This document shows positions 35,217 to 44,269 of a DNA stretch of 64,000 nt, one piece after another (within the stretch, counting starts at the first letter, position 1; each line of letters opens with the position of its first letter). The translations under genes and the position numbers were made by a program. This DNA is from Candidatus Alistipes merdigallinarum (GTDB lineage: Bacteria > Bacteroidota > Bacteroidia > Bacteroidales > Rikenellaceae), in NCBI GenBank assembly GCA_019119305.1, contig DWXH01000040.1, positions 142,156-206,155 of the forward strand. The letters run 5' to 3'. The notes beneath the pieces are model-generated. The model was given only the letters and a program-made list of their open reading frames with translations. It did not search any database and had not been told where the DNA came from.

Positions 35217-36497
35217 ATGCAACTGAGAAGCCCTTTTCGCAAGCTATCTGTTCTGCTCGTCATCTGTATGGGGATCATTATCGGCCCGCAACGGGGTACA
35301 GCCCAAAGCATCCGTGCCGTCACCCCCTGCGACTCGCTCGGAATCAACCGCACCGGATTCGGCCGCTTCATGAACCACGTTTCATCGACCCGGGCCTATG
35401 AAATGACCCATATCGCCATCCCATTGATTGCGTCGGGACTTATCATCCAACACAACGACTACCCCTTCCGCAGTCTGCGCAACACATATTTTCCCTCATT
35501 TCGCCATCGATACGACGACTACCTGCAATACGCTCCGGCAGGGCTGCTGCTCGGTCTGAAAATCGGAGGTGTCGAGGGTCGCAGTTCATGGGGACGGATG
35601 CTGGTTTCAGATGCCTTTGCGGCTGTATTGCTCACAGCCTCGACCCGAATAATGAAATCGGCCTGTCAGGTTATGCGCCCCGACAACACCGACCGGCACT
35701 CTTTCCCATCGGGACATGCAGCGACTGCCTTCCTTACCGCAACGCTGCTGCACAAAGAGTATGGACGGACACGCAGCCCATGGTACAGTGTCGGCGGGTA
35801 TGTAACCGCTACGGCAACCGGGCTCTCCCGAATAATCAACAACAAACACTGGTTGAGCGATGTACTCACCGGTGCAGGCATCGGAATCCTCTGCGGCGAG
35901 CTCGGGTACTATTTCACCGACCTGATATTTAAAGACCGAGGTTTGCTCCGCGACGAACTCCCGGAACCGAAATATGATCTCACACACCGGCCCTCGTTCT
36001 TGGGACTCTACCTGGGATATAACCTGTTTCTGAACGGAACCGAACGGATCGACGGATCGGAAATCACCTTTCCGACTGGAGGGAATGCGGGAATCGAAGG
36101 GGCATGGTTCCTCAACAACCATTTCGGATTCGGAGGACGACTGACCGCCATGAATCTGGACCCGATCGTCGACGGCGTAACCAACCCCGATCAAATCGGA
36201 GGGATATCATGTTATTTGGGCGCCTACTATTCACTCCCTTTAACCTGCAAATGGCATGTAGGGACCAAACTGCTCGCCGGATACAACCATACCTCTGCGA
36301 TCCGCATCCACGACCGCACCCTCGGGAATCGAAACGTTTTCGGAATGGGAACCGGAGTTTCGCTCACCTTCATCGCCCATCACAACTTCGGCATGCGGAT
36401 TTTTTCCGATTACAACATCACTCCCTCGCTAATCGTTCCCCACGGAAACATTTCACACCTTCTCACCTTAGGCGGCGGGGTAAACCTGCAATTTTAG
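35217..36497 (+). CDS. PAP2-family phosphatase with C-terminal beta-barrel-like domain
   Basis: A 426-residue protein with a signal-like N-terminus (about 10-30). The PAP2 motifs are complete: KSACQVMRPD (near 147-156), FPSGHAAT (about 161-168) and GLSRIINNKHWLSDV (about 202-216), giving the catalytic Arg/His set. The part after about residue 245 is rich in alternating hydrophobic and aromatic residues (GLYLGYNLFLNG, YLGAYYSLPL, GMGTGVSLTF) and ends in Phe like an outer-membrane strand. The family includes lipid A and isoprenyl-phosphate phosphatases; Bacteroidales LpxF-type enzymes are one candidate. Single gene with a palindromic promoter region. Confidence 0.85.
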   Translation: MQLRSPFRKLSVLLVICMGIIIGPQRGTAQSIRAVTPCDSLGINRTGFGRFMNHVSSTRAYEMTHIAIPLIASGLIIQHNDYPFRSLRNTYFPSFRHRYDDYLQYAPAGLLLGLKIGGVEGRSSWGRMLVSDAFAAVLLTASTRIMKSACQVMRPDNTDRHSFPSGHAATAFLTATLLHKEYGRTRSPWYSVGGYVTATATGLSRIINNKHWLSDVLTGAGIGILCGELGYYFTDLIFKDRGLLRDELPEPKYDLTHRPSFLGLYLGYNLFLNGTERIDGSEITFPTGGNAGIEGAWFLNNHFGFGGRLTAMNLDPIVDGVTNPDQIGGISCYLGAYYSLPLTCKWHVGTKLLAGYNHTSAIRIHDRTLGNRNVFGMGTGVSLTFIAHHNFGMRIFSDYNITPSLIVPHGNISHLLTLGGGVNLQF

Positions 36498-36581
36498 AAC
36501 GGCAAAAGAAATTAGCGTATAAATCGCCCTTTTCTCGAAACAATCGGACGATGAATCACGTTCGATTTCCTCATAATTTGT

Positions 36582-36589
36582 TACCTTTG
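36582..36589 (+). promoter_or_regulatory. -7 box of the GH3 gene
   Basis: TACCTTTG matches TAnnTTTG, 36 bases before the ATG at 36626. A TTCG at 36561 is a weak -33 candidate. Confidence 0.55.
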
Positions 36590-36625
36590 CAGACAAATTA
36601 ACCCAAGTATTATAAAATCGAGAAA

Positions 36626-39187
36626 ATGCGCCTATTTCTATTTTGCATCGGACTGTTGAGCTGCATGACAATCCAAGCGGAAGCCCAACCGGATATCATT
36701 GCCGACACGACCCGCCCCGTTGAAGAACGGATCCAAAATGCGATCGATCAGATGACGCTCGAAGAGAAAGTCCGGCTCTGTTTCGGAGGCGAACGTTTCG
36801 GAGAGGTGGTCTTGCCCGGAGTCCCCCGCCTGAACATCGATCCGATCTATGCCGCCGACGGTCCCCGGGGCGTACGTGCGGGTGACGTCACGGTTTTTCC
36901 TTCCGGCATAGGTCTCGCCGCTACATGGAATCCGCAATTAGTCGAACAAACCGGACAAGTCATCGGAACCGAAAGTCGTGCCCGCGGAATCGGCATGGTT
37001 TTCGGACCTGCATTCAATATCAACCGCGATCCGCTGGGAGGCCGGTTTTTCGAATACCTCACGGAAGATCCCTATCTGAACGGGAAAATAGCCGCAGCAC
37101 AGGTAAAAGGGATGCAAAAAGAGGGCGTATCGGCCTGCATCAAACATTTTGCCGTCAACAGCCGCGACCTAAACCGAAACTGGTACATGAGCCGCGTGGA
37201 CGAACGGACGCTGCGCGAAATCTATCTGCGCGGATATGAAATCGCCGTCAAAGAGGCCGATCCGTGGGGCTGCATGACTGCCGCAAACGGACTGAACGGC
37301 GAACTTTGCAGCGACAACGAGTGGCTGCTCAATGAGGTACTGAAAAAAGAGTGGGGATTCAAGGGTCTCGTGCTCACCGACTTCTGCCACTCCCGATCGA
37401 CCGAGAAAGCCGCATTGGCCGGCCTCGACATCGATATGCCCTGGGGCGATTTCGAAACGATCCTTTTCGGAAAGCCGCTGATGGAAGCGGTTGAACAGGG
37501 GAAGGTCCCCGAATCCGTTTTGAACGAAATGGTCCGCCGGATTCTGTGGGTCAAATACAAAACCGGCGTTCTCGATCATAAAGACCTGAAAGCCGGCTTC
37601 GCCGTCAACACCAAAGAAAACCAAGAGGTTGCCCGTCAAGCTGCCGAAGAGAGCATGGTTCTGCTGAAAAACGAGAACGATTTTCTGCCGCTCGACCTCG
37701 ACATGACGAAACGGGTCGTGCTGATCGGGCCGAACTGTGCACAACGCTTCTGTATACTGGGACTCGGAGGAAGTTCCGGTGCCCAAGCCGCGTATGAGAT
37801 CACCCCGCTGAAAGGCTTGGAAAATAAGCTGAAAGGCAAAGCCGAACTCTGTTACCTACCTTTGACAGGAGACTCACCGTTCACGCCGATCCCCACCGAG
37901 TGCTGGACCGGCCAGAAAGAGGGCAACGGAGTCCGCGCTACCTACTACAAACGCGGAGAGGGTCAGGTACAAGCCGTAAAAATCGAACCGACGGTCGATT
38001 TCAGCTGGTTCAACCAATCCCCCGTTCCCGACAAAATCCAACCCGGTGATGTACGTGTCGTCGTAGAGGGCAAAATCAAGGCTCCCGTAACCGGAACCTA
38101 CACGCTCAAGCTGATCACCGACAACAACGCCGAGTTCTGGGTATCTGACATGGGGGCTCAAGCCATACGCAATACAGAGAGCGGCGTCCCGCAACAAAAC
38201 ACGGCCATGTGTTTCTTCGAGGCCGGAAAGACCTACGACATCCGGATCGACTACTCCCAATCGCCCGAAGGGATGAAAAACGCAACTGAAATGAACTATT
38301 GGGCCAAAGAAAACCCCTCGTTGCGGTTAGAATGGGCGCTGCCGAGCGACGAAAAGATCATTGCCGAAGCCATCGCTCCCTATCACGATACGCTTGTCAC
38401 AGCCGATGTGATCGTATTCGTGGGGGGAACCGACCACAACCTCGACTGCGAAGGCCGCGACAGAACCTCGATGAACTTCCCGCAAGGACAGACCGAACTG
38501 ATCCGTCAGGTCGCAGCAATCAACCCCAATATGGTTGTAGCCCTGATGCACGGAGCTCCGATCGACCTGCCGTGGATCGACTGCGTACCGGCGGTTCTGG
38601 ACATGTTCTTCCCAGGTATGGAGGGCGGTACGGCCATGGCTGACCTGCTTTTCGGCGATGCAACGCCTTCCGGACGTCTGACTTTCAGCTGGCCCATGCA
38701 GCTGGAGGACTCACCCGCCTACAAACTCGCTACGCAAGACATCGACAACGTATACTACACGGACAGTCTGATGGTAGGATACCGCTATTTCGACACCGAA
38801 AACATAGCCCCGCGCTACGAATTCGGATACGGTCTGAGCTACACCACTTTCGATTACGGGAAAATGAAACTTTCGCGTCAGGGCGATTCGTGTATCGTGA
38901 CTATGAAAATCAAAAACAGCGGGCCGAAAGAGGGTGCCGAAACCGTACAGATCTACGTCGGTCAGAAAAACTGTAAATACACCCGACCGGTTCACGAACT
39001 GAAAGCCTTCGAAAAGGTCTTTTTGAAAGCCGGTGAATCACGTACGATCTCTTTTGTGCTGGACAAAGATGCCTTCTCGTATTGGAATCCGGACCAAAAA
39101 AGATGGGTTCGCGATTCGGATGAGTTTACGATCGAAGCCGGTCATTCGTCGCGAGACATCCGCAGAAGTGCAAAAATCAAATTTTAA
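36626..39187 (+). CDS. GH3 beta-glucosidase-like glycoside hydrolase with PA14 insert
   Basis: An 853-residue secreted GH3 enzyme (signal peptide about 1-22). The N-terminal TIM barrel carries AADGPRGVR, KHFAVNSRDLNR (substrate-binding Lys-His) and the nucleophile Asp252 in GLVLTDFCHSRS. The second domain has MVLLKNENDFLPL, and a PA14 domain (about residues 430-560, VRATYYKRGEGQ to YTLKLITDNNAEFWV) is inserted, followed by VFVGGTDHNLDCEGRDR and a C-terminal fibronectin-III-like domain (YEFGYGLSYTTFDY onward). The likely role is release of glucose or a related sugar from oligosaccharides in the periplasm; GH3 specificity cannot be read from sequence. It is a stand-alone gene; no terminator is obvious before carB. 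Confidence 0.93.
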   Translation: MRLFLFCIGLLSCMTIQAEAQPDIIADTTRPVEERIQNAIDQMTLEEKVRLCFGGERFGEVVLPGVPRLNIDPIYAADGPRGVRAGDVTVFPSGIGLAATWNPQLVEQTGQVIGTESRARGIGMVFGPAFNINRDPLGGRFFEYLTEDPYLNGKIAAAQVKGMQKEGVSACIKHFAVNSRDLNRNWYMSRVDERTLREIYLRGYEIAVKEADPWGCMTAANGLNGELCSDNEWLLNEVLKKEWGFKGLVLTDFCHSRSTEKAALAGLDIDMPWGDFETILFGKPLMEAVEQGKVPESVLNEMVRRILWVKYKTGVLDHKDLKAGFAVNTKENQEVARQAAEESMVLLKNENDFLPLDLDMTKRVVLIGPNCAQRFCILGLGGSSGAQAAYEITPLKGLENKLKGKAELCYLPLTGDSPFTPIPTECWTGQKEGNGVRATYYKRGEGQVQAVKIEPTVDFSWFNQSPVPDKIQPGDVRVVVEGKIKAPVTGTYTLKLITDNNAEFWVSDMGAQAIRNTESGVPQQNTAMCFFEAGKTYDIRIDYSQSPEGMKNATEMNYWAKENPSLRLEWALPSDEKIIAEAIAPYHDTLVTADVIVFVGGTDHNLDCEGRDRTSMNFPQGQTELIRQVAAINPNMVVALMHGAPIDLPWIDCVPAVLDMFFPGMEGGTAMADLLFGDATPSGRLTFSWPMQLEDSPAYKLATQDIDNVYYTDSLMVGYRYFDTENIAPRYEFGYGLSYTTFDYGKMKLSRQGDSCIVTMKIKNSGPKEGAETVQIYVGQKNCKYTRPVHELKAFEKVFLKAGESRTISFVLDKDAFSYWNPDQKRWVRDSDEFTIEAGHSSRDIRRSAKIKF

Positions 39188-39247
39188 ACCGACACCTTCT
39201 TCACCATATTTGAACAGAACGACAGCAAGAAAGCCAAAGACAAAAAG

Positions 39248-39278
39248 TTGTAGATTTTACAAAAAAAGGCTACCTTTA
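39248..39278 (+). promoter_or_regulatory. Promoter of carB
   Basis: TTG (39248-39250), 20 bases, then TACCTTTA (39271-39278, one mismatch to TAnnTTTG). Transcription would start near 39285, leaving a leader of about 37 bases. Confidence 0.55.
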
Positions 39279-39321
39279 AAGTTGGATTTCATTGGAATTT
39301 TTACATATTTACCCGATATTC

Positions 39322-42300
39322 ATGAATAAAAAACTCAACAAAGTCATCGTGCTCGGATCGGGCGCTTTGAAAATCGGACAAGCCGGAGAGTTCGACTACT
39401 CCGGTTCACAAGCCCTCAAAGCCCTCCACGAAGAGGGGATATCCACCGTATTGATCAACCCCAACATCGCAACGATACAGACTTCGGAAGGTATCGCCGA
39501 TCGGGTCTATTTCCTTCCGGTCAACCCCTACTTCGTCGAAGAGATCATCAAGAAAGAGCGTCCGGACGGTATCCTGCTCGCTTTCGGCGGACAGACCGCT
39601 CTGAACTGCGGAACGGAAATGTACCTGAACGGAACGCTGCAACGCTACGGCGTTGAAGTGCTCGGCACCTCCGTCGAGGCCATTATGGCAACCGAAGACC
39701 GCGACCTGTTCGTCAAAAAACTGAACGAGATCGATGTCAAAACACCGGTCAGCCAAGCCGTCGAGTCGATGGACGATGCAATCGCCGCAGCAAACCGGAT
39801 CGGATTCCCGATCATGGTTCGCTCAGCATACGCATTGGGAGGACTCGGCAGCGGTATCAGTCAAAATCTGGATGAGTTCAAAACCCTCTGCGAAAGCTCT
39901 TTTGCCTATTCAAAACAGATTCTGGTAGAGGAATCATTAAAAGGTTGGAAAGAGATCGAGTTCGAAGTGATCCGCGATAAGAACGATCACTGCTTCACTG
40001 TCGCCAGCATGGAAAATTTCGACCCGCTGGGAATCCACACCGGCGAAAGTATCGTCGTTGCCCCCACCTGCTCACTCGACGAACAGGAACTCACCATGCT
40101 CCAGGAACTCTCGAAAAAGATCATCCGCCACATCGGAATCGTCGGAGAGTGCAACATACAATATGCCTTCAATTCGGAAACGGACGACTACCGCGTGATC
40201 GAGGTCAACGCCCGCCTGAGCCGTTCATCGGCCCTCGCTTCGAAAGCTACCGGTTATCCGTTGGCTTTCGTCGCCGCCAAATTGGCTTTGGGATATACCC
40301 TGGATCAGATCGGCAAGATGGGTACGCCCAATTCAGCCTATGTAGCTCCTTCACTCGACTACCTGATCTGCAAGATCCCGCGTTGGGACCTCAGCAAATT
40401 CATCGGCGTTTCGCGCCAGATCGGATCGAGCATGAAATCGGTCGGCGAGATCATGTCGATCGGTAAATCGTTCGAAGAGATTATCCAGAAGGGTCTCCGC
40501 ATGATCGGACAAGGCATGCACGGATTCGTCGGAAACGAAGGACTCGAATTCGGTGATCTGGATGAAGAGCTCTCCAAACCGACCGACCTGCGTATTTTCG
40601 CCATCGCCGCAGCACTGGAAAAAGGTTATACGATCGACCGCATCTACGAACTGACCAAAATAGACCCGTGGTTCCTCGAAAGGCTGAAAAACATATACGA
40701 CTACTCGCTGGTACTGAAAAAATACTCTAAAATCGAAGAAATTCCGGCTGAAGTGCTGTTCGAGGCAAAACGGCTCGGTTTTTCAGACTTCCAAATCGCC
40801 CGTTTCGTCGAATCACCCGAAGGAAACCTCGAGAAGGAGTCGCTCCGCGTCCGTGCTGCCCGCCACAAAGCCAACGTGCTACCGACCGTAAAACGGATCG
40901 AAACGGTCGCATCGGCCGATCCCGAACTGACCAATTACCTCTACTTTACATACGACGGTAAAGAGCACGACGTCCCCTACTTCAAGAACGAACGATCGGT
41001 CGTAGTGCTCGGATCGGGAGCCTACCGTATCGGCAGTTCGGTTGAGTTCGACTGGTGTTCGGTCAATGCGGTGCAAACTGCCCGAAAACTGGGATACAAG
41101 TCGATCATGATCAACTACAACCCCGAAACGGTGTCCACCGATTACGACATGTGCGACCGGCTCTATTTCGATGAGTTGTCGTTCGAACGCGTACTGGACG
41201 TCCTTGAGCTGGAGATGCCTAAAGGGGTCATCGTATCGGTCGGCGGACAGATTCCGAACAATCTGGCCATGCGGCTCCATCGGCAAGGCATTCCTATTCT
41301 GGGCACCTCGCCGCTCTCGATCGACCGGGCCGAAAACCGGCATAAATTCTCCAGCATGCTCGACCAGCTGGGCATCGATCAACCGGCATGGAAAGAGCTC
41401 TCGCACATGGATGAAATCTACGAGTTCGTCGAGAAGGTGGGCTATCCGGTACTGGTTCGTCCATCGTATGTGCTCTCGGGTGCAGCCATGAACGTTTGCT
41501 ATACGGCCGAACAGCTCGAAACGTTCCTCAAACTCGCAGCCAAAGTATCGAAAGAGTACCCTGTCGTGGTTTCACAGTTCATGCAACAGGCTAAAGAGAT
41601 CGAATTCGACGCCGTAGCCCACAACGGCGAAATCGTCGAATACGCCATCTCGGAACATGTCGAGTTCGCCGGAGTACACTCGGGTGATGCCACGCTCGTG
41701 TTCCCTGCTCAGAAGATCTACTTCGAAACGGCACGGCGCATCAAGAAAATCAGCAAGAAAATTGCCAAGGAGCTCAACATCAGCGGACCTTTCAACATCC
41801 AGTATCTGGCGAAGAACAACGAGGTCAAGGTTATCGAGTGTAACCTGCGGGCATCGCGCAGCTTCCCATTCGTATCGAAAGTCCTCAAACGAAACTTTAT
41901 CGATACGGCAATCCGTATCATGCTCGATGCTCCATACGAAAAACCGGACCACACGAATTACGATATCGACTGGATCGGAGTAAAATCCTCGCAGTTCTCG
42001 TTCGCGCGGTTGCACAATGCCGACCCGATTCTGAGCGTCGACATGTCCTCGACGGGCGAGGTCGGATGTCTGGGTGACGACTTCTCCGAAGCTCTGCTCT
42101 CTTCGATGATCTCCGTCGGATATGACATTCCGAAACAGAACGTTATGGTCTCGTCGGGTGACACCAAATCGAAGGTCGATCTGCTCGATCCCTGCCGGAT
42201 GTTGCAGGCGCATGGCTACACGATCTACGCCACGGCCGGAACTCAACGTTTTCTGGCTGACCACGACATCGAGGCACAAACGGTGGGTTGGCCCGATGAA

Positions 42301-42540
42301 CATACGCCATACAATGTCATGGATATGATCGCCGGACACAAATTCGACCTGATCGTCAACATTCCGAAGAATCATACGCATCGGGAGCTGACCAATGGAT
42401 ACCGCATCCGCCGGGGCGCAATCGACCACAACATTCCGTTGATCACGAATGCCCGTCTGGCCAGTGCGTTCATCCATGCATTTTGTGAGAAAAAGCTCTC
42501 CGATATCCAGATCAAGAGCTGGCAGGAGTACCAACTATAA
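39322..42540 (+). CDS. carB: Carbamoyl-phosphate synthase large subunit
   Basis: A 1072-residue enzyme that makes carbamoyl phosphate from bicarbonate, ammonia (from the CarA glutaminase) and two ATP, for arginine and pyrimidine synthesis. The two homologous ATP-grasp halves are clear: VIVLGSGALKIGQAGEFDYSG at the N-terminus and VVVLGSGAYRIGSSVEFDW near residue 570. The C-terminal MGS-like regulatory domain (about 940-1072) ends the protein (DHNIPLITNARLASAF). The frame opens at a TTG 10 codons upstream, but MNKKLNKVIV at 39322 is the family start and fits the promoter. The small subunit gene carA is not adjacent or anywhere in the window. A perfect hairpin terminator follows. Confidence 0.96.
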   Translation: MNKKLNKVIVLGSGALKIGQAGEFDYSGSQALKALHEEGISTVLINPNIATIQTSEGIADRVYFLPVNPYFVEEIIKKERPDGILLAFGGQTALNCGTEMYLNGTLQRYGVEVLGTSVEAIMATEDRDLFVKKLNEIDVKTPVSQAVESMDDAIAAANRIGFPIMVRSAYALGGLGSGISQNLDEFKTLCESSFAYSKQILVEESLKGWKEIEFEVIRDKNDHCFTVASMENFDPLGIHTGESIVVAPTCSLDEQELTMLQELSKKIIRHIGIVGECNIQYAFNSETDDYRVIEVNARLSRSSALASKATGYPLAFVAAKLALGYTLDQIGKMGTPNSAYVAPSLDYLICKIPRWDLSKFIGVSRQIGSSMKSVGEIMSIGKSFEEIIQKGLRMIGQGMHGFVGNEGLEFGDLDEELSKPTDLRIFAIAAALEKGYTIDRIYELTKIDPWFLERLKNIYDYSLVLKKYSKIEEIPAEVLFEAKRLGFSDFQIARFVESPEGNLEKESLRVRAARHKANVLPTVKRIETVASADPELTNYLYFTYDGKEHDVPYFKNERSVVVLGSGAYRIGSSVEFDWCSVNAVQTARKLGYKSIMINYNPETVSTDYDMCDRLYFDELSFERVLDVLELEMPKGVIVSVGGQIPNNLAMRLHRQGIPILGTSPLSIDRAENRHKFSSMLDQLGIDQPAWKELSHMDEIYEFVEKVGYPVLVRPSYVLSGAAMNVCYTAEQLETFLKLAAKVSKEYPVVVSQFMQQAKEIEFDAVAHNGEIVEYAISEHVEFAGVHSGDATLVFPAQKIYFETARRIKKISKKIAKELNISGPFNIQYLAKNNEVKVIECNLRASRSFPFVSKVLKRNFIDTAIRIMLDAPYEKPDHTNYDIDWIGVKSSQFSFARLHNADPILSVDMSSTGEVGCLGDDFSEALLSSMISVGYDIPKQNVMVSSGDTKSKVDLLDPCRMLQAHGYTIYATAGTQRFLADHDIEAQTVGWPDEHTPYNVMDMIAGHKFDLIVNIPKNHTHRELTNGYRIRRGAIDHNIPLITNARLASAFIHAFCEKKLSDIQIKSWQEYQL

Positions 42541-42570
42541 TAGGTTTCTGTTCTCTCTGAAACTGACTAC

Positions 42571-42615
42571 AAAAAGAGATCGGGGCCCGGTAATTCCGAG
42601 CCCCGATCTCTTTTT
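42571..42615. terminator. Perfect 16-bp-arm terminator after carB
   Basis: Arm AAAAAGAGATCGGGGC (42571-42586) pairs with 42600-42615, ending in five T. The flanking A run also lets it act for the convergent helicase gene. Confidence 0.92.
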
Positions 42616-42749
42616 ATCTAAAACGGATTTCACACCAAAGCGCCTTCCCCTCATTCCGTGCTTTATGGCATGCCGCAAAAAAAACGTCGCTCCCCTCGAT
42701 ACATTTTTATTTGGCATCGAAGAGCTTCGACTCGAACAGCGCGGACCCT

Positions 42750-44216
42750 TCACTCTTTCGGTGCAGCAGATTTTGCTTCCTGCGCCTCCTGCATCCGATT
42801 TTGCTTCTTGTCTCCGTGGAAATGGCAGCGTCTATGGGACCTTCTTCTCCGATGCTCCGTCCCCGTCGTACCTTCGGGTGCTCCTCCCTCGGCTACTCGG
42901 CTCTCCGTTGCTCGGTTCACTGCGGCCTCTGCACTGGAATTCTGATCTGCCTGCGGTTGGGTTGTCTGATGTTCCGGCATTTCGCGCGGATCCCGGCCCT
43001 CGCGTTTCGGTCCACGTCGCCGGTTCGAACGATGCCCGCCCCGACGGCGCCCCTCGTCATCTCGTGGTGCATACTTCGGCCCTGCTCCCAAACGCTCCGG
43101 TAACGGCAACTTCTCAATCTCCCGATCGATAAACCGTTCGATCCGATGGAACTTTCCCTGCTCCTTCTCGTTGACAAAGGTAATCGCCGAACCCTCGGCA
43201 CTCGCCCGGGCCGTGCGGCCAATCCGATGGATGTAATCCTCCGGGTCGTGCGGCACATCGAAGTTAATGACCATACCGATATCCTCAATATCGATACCCC
43301 GCGCCACGATATCCGTCGCAACCAATATGTCGATCTTTCCGTTTTTGAAATTCAACATCACCTCTTCGCGCTGCTCCTGCTCCAGATCGGAGTGCATCGC
43401 CGCTACACGCAACTTCATGCGCTTCAACGAATAGTTCAGCTCCTTGACCTTCTGTTTCGACGAAGCAAAAATGATCGTTTTGGCTCCGGTCGGCTTTGCA
43501 AAAAGCTCACGGATCAACTCCATTTTCTGATTCTCGTAGCAGACATACGCCCCCTGCGTGATCGCCTCATTGGGTCTCGAAACCGCAATGTTCACCTCTG
43601 CCGGATTGCGCATAATCTGCTTGGCCATTTGCCGGATCTTGGGCGGCAGCGTTGCCGAAAACATGATCGTCTGCCGCTCGACCGGCAAATAGGAGATGAT
43701 CTTCATGATATCATCGTAAAAACCCATATCCAACATACGGTCAGCCTCGTCCAACACAAAATATTCGACATGAGAGAGATCGATCCCGCTGTTGGTCAAA
43801 TGCGCCAACAATCGCCCAGGGGTCGCCACAACAATATCCGACCCCATCAACATACCTTGCTTCTGCTGGCTCCAGCCGATCCCGTCTCCCCCTCCGTAAA
43901 CAACGGTTGTCGAAATCGGAAGAAAGTAGGAAAATCCTTGGAATTGGGTATCGATCTGCTGGGCCAACTCCCGTGTCGGCACGACAATCAATGACTTGAC
44001 CACATTGTCGGGATTTCCTTCCCGATAGAGCCGATCCAACAACGGCAACGTATACGCCGCAGTCTTTCCGGTCCCCGTCTGGGCACATCCGATCAGATCG
44101 CGGCCCTCCAGAATTACGGGTATCGTCTCCTGCTGTACCGGGGTCATCTCCACAAAATTCATCGCTTCGATACCCCGTAAAACCTCTCGATCCAAATTAA
44201 ATTCATCGAACCTCAT
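42750..44216 (-). CDS. DEAD-box ATP-dependent RNA helicase
   Basis: A 488-residue RNA helicase with all core motifs: Q-motif region FVEMTPVQQETIP, AQTGTGKTAAYTLP (motif I), VPTRELAQQ, TPGRLLAHL, VLDEADRML (motif II), FSATLPP (III), IIFASSKQKVKEL (IV), VATDIVARGID (V) and HRIGRTARASAEG (VI). The C-terminal tail after about residue 375 is long, Arg/Gly/Glu-rich and low complexity (GRRRGGHRSNRRRG), an RNA-binding type of extension. Likely roles are RNA unwinding in ribosome assembly or cold adaptation; E. coli RhlE is the nearest pattern. Single gene. A TATCTTCG box on the minus strand at 44240-44247 is a near-consensus -7. Confidence 0.95.
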   Translation of the reverse strand: MRFDEFNLDREVLRGIEAMNFVEMTPVQQETIPVILEGRDLIGCAQTGTGKTAAYTLPLLDRLYREGNPDNVVKSLIVVPTRELAQQIDTQFQGFSYFLPISTTVVYGGGDGIGWSQQKQGMLMGSDIVVATPGRLLAHLTNSGIDLSHVEYFVLDEADRMLDMGFYDDIMKIISYLPVERQTIMFSATLPPKIRQMAKQIMRNPAEVNIAVSRPNEAITQGAYVCYENQKMELIRELFAKPTGAKTIIFASSKQKVKELNYSLKRMKLRVAAMHSDLEQEQREEVMLNFKNGKIDILVATDIVARGIDIEDIGMVINFDVPHDPEDYIHRIGRTARASAEGSAITFVNEKEQGKFHRIERFIDREIEKLPLPERLGAGPKYAPRDDEGRRRGGHRSNRRRGPKREGRDPREMPEHQTTQPQADQNSSAEAAVNRATESRVAEGGAPEGTTGTEHRRRRSHRRCHFHGDKKQNRMQEAQEAKSAAPKE

Positions 44217-44269
44217 ATCCTACCTAATTTTTCACTGCCGCGAAGATAGCGAAACATTTCGAGATCGCC

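Noticed and set aside
39292..39321. Upstream TTG start for carB
   Set aside because: The extra ten residues are not family-like, and ATG 39322 gives the conserved N-terminus and a sensible leader.
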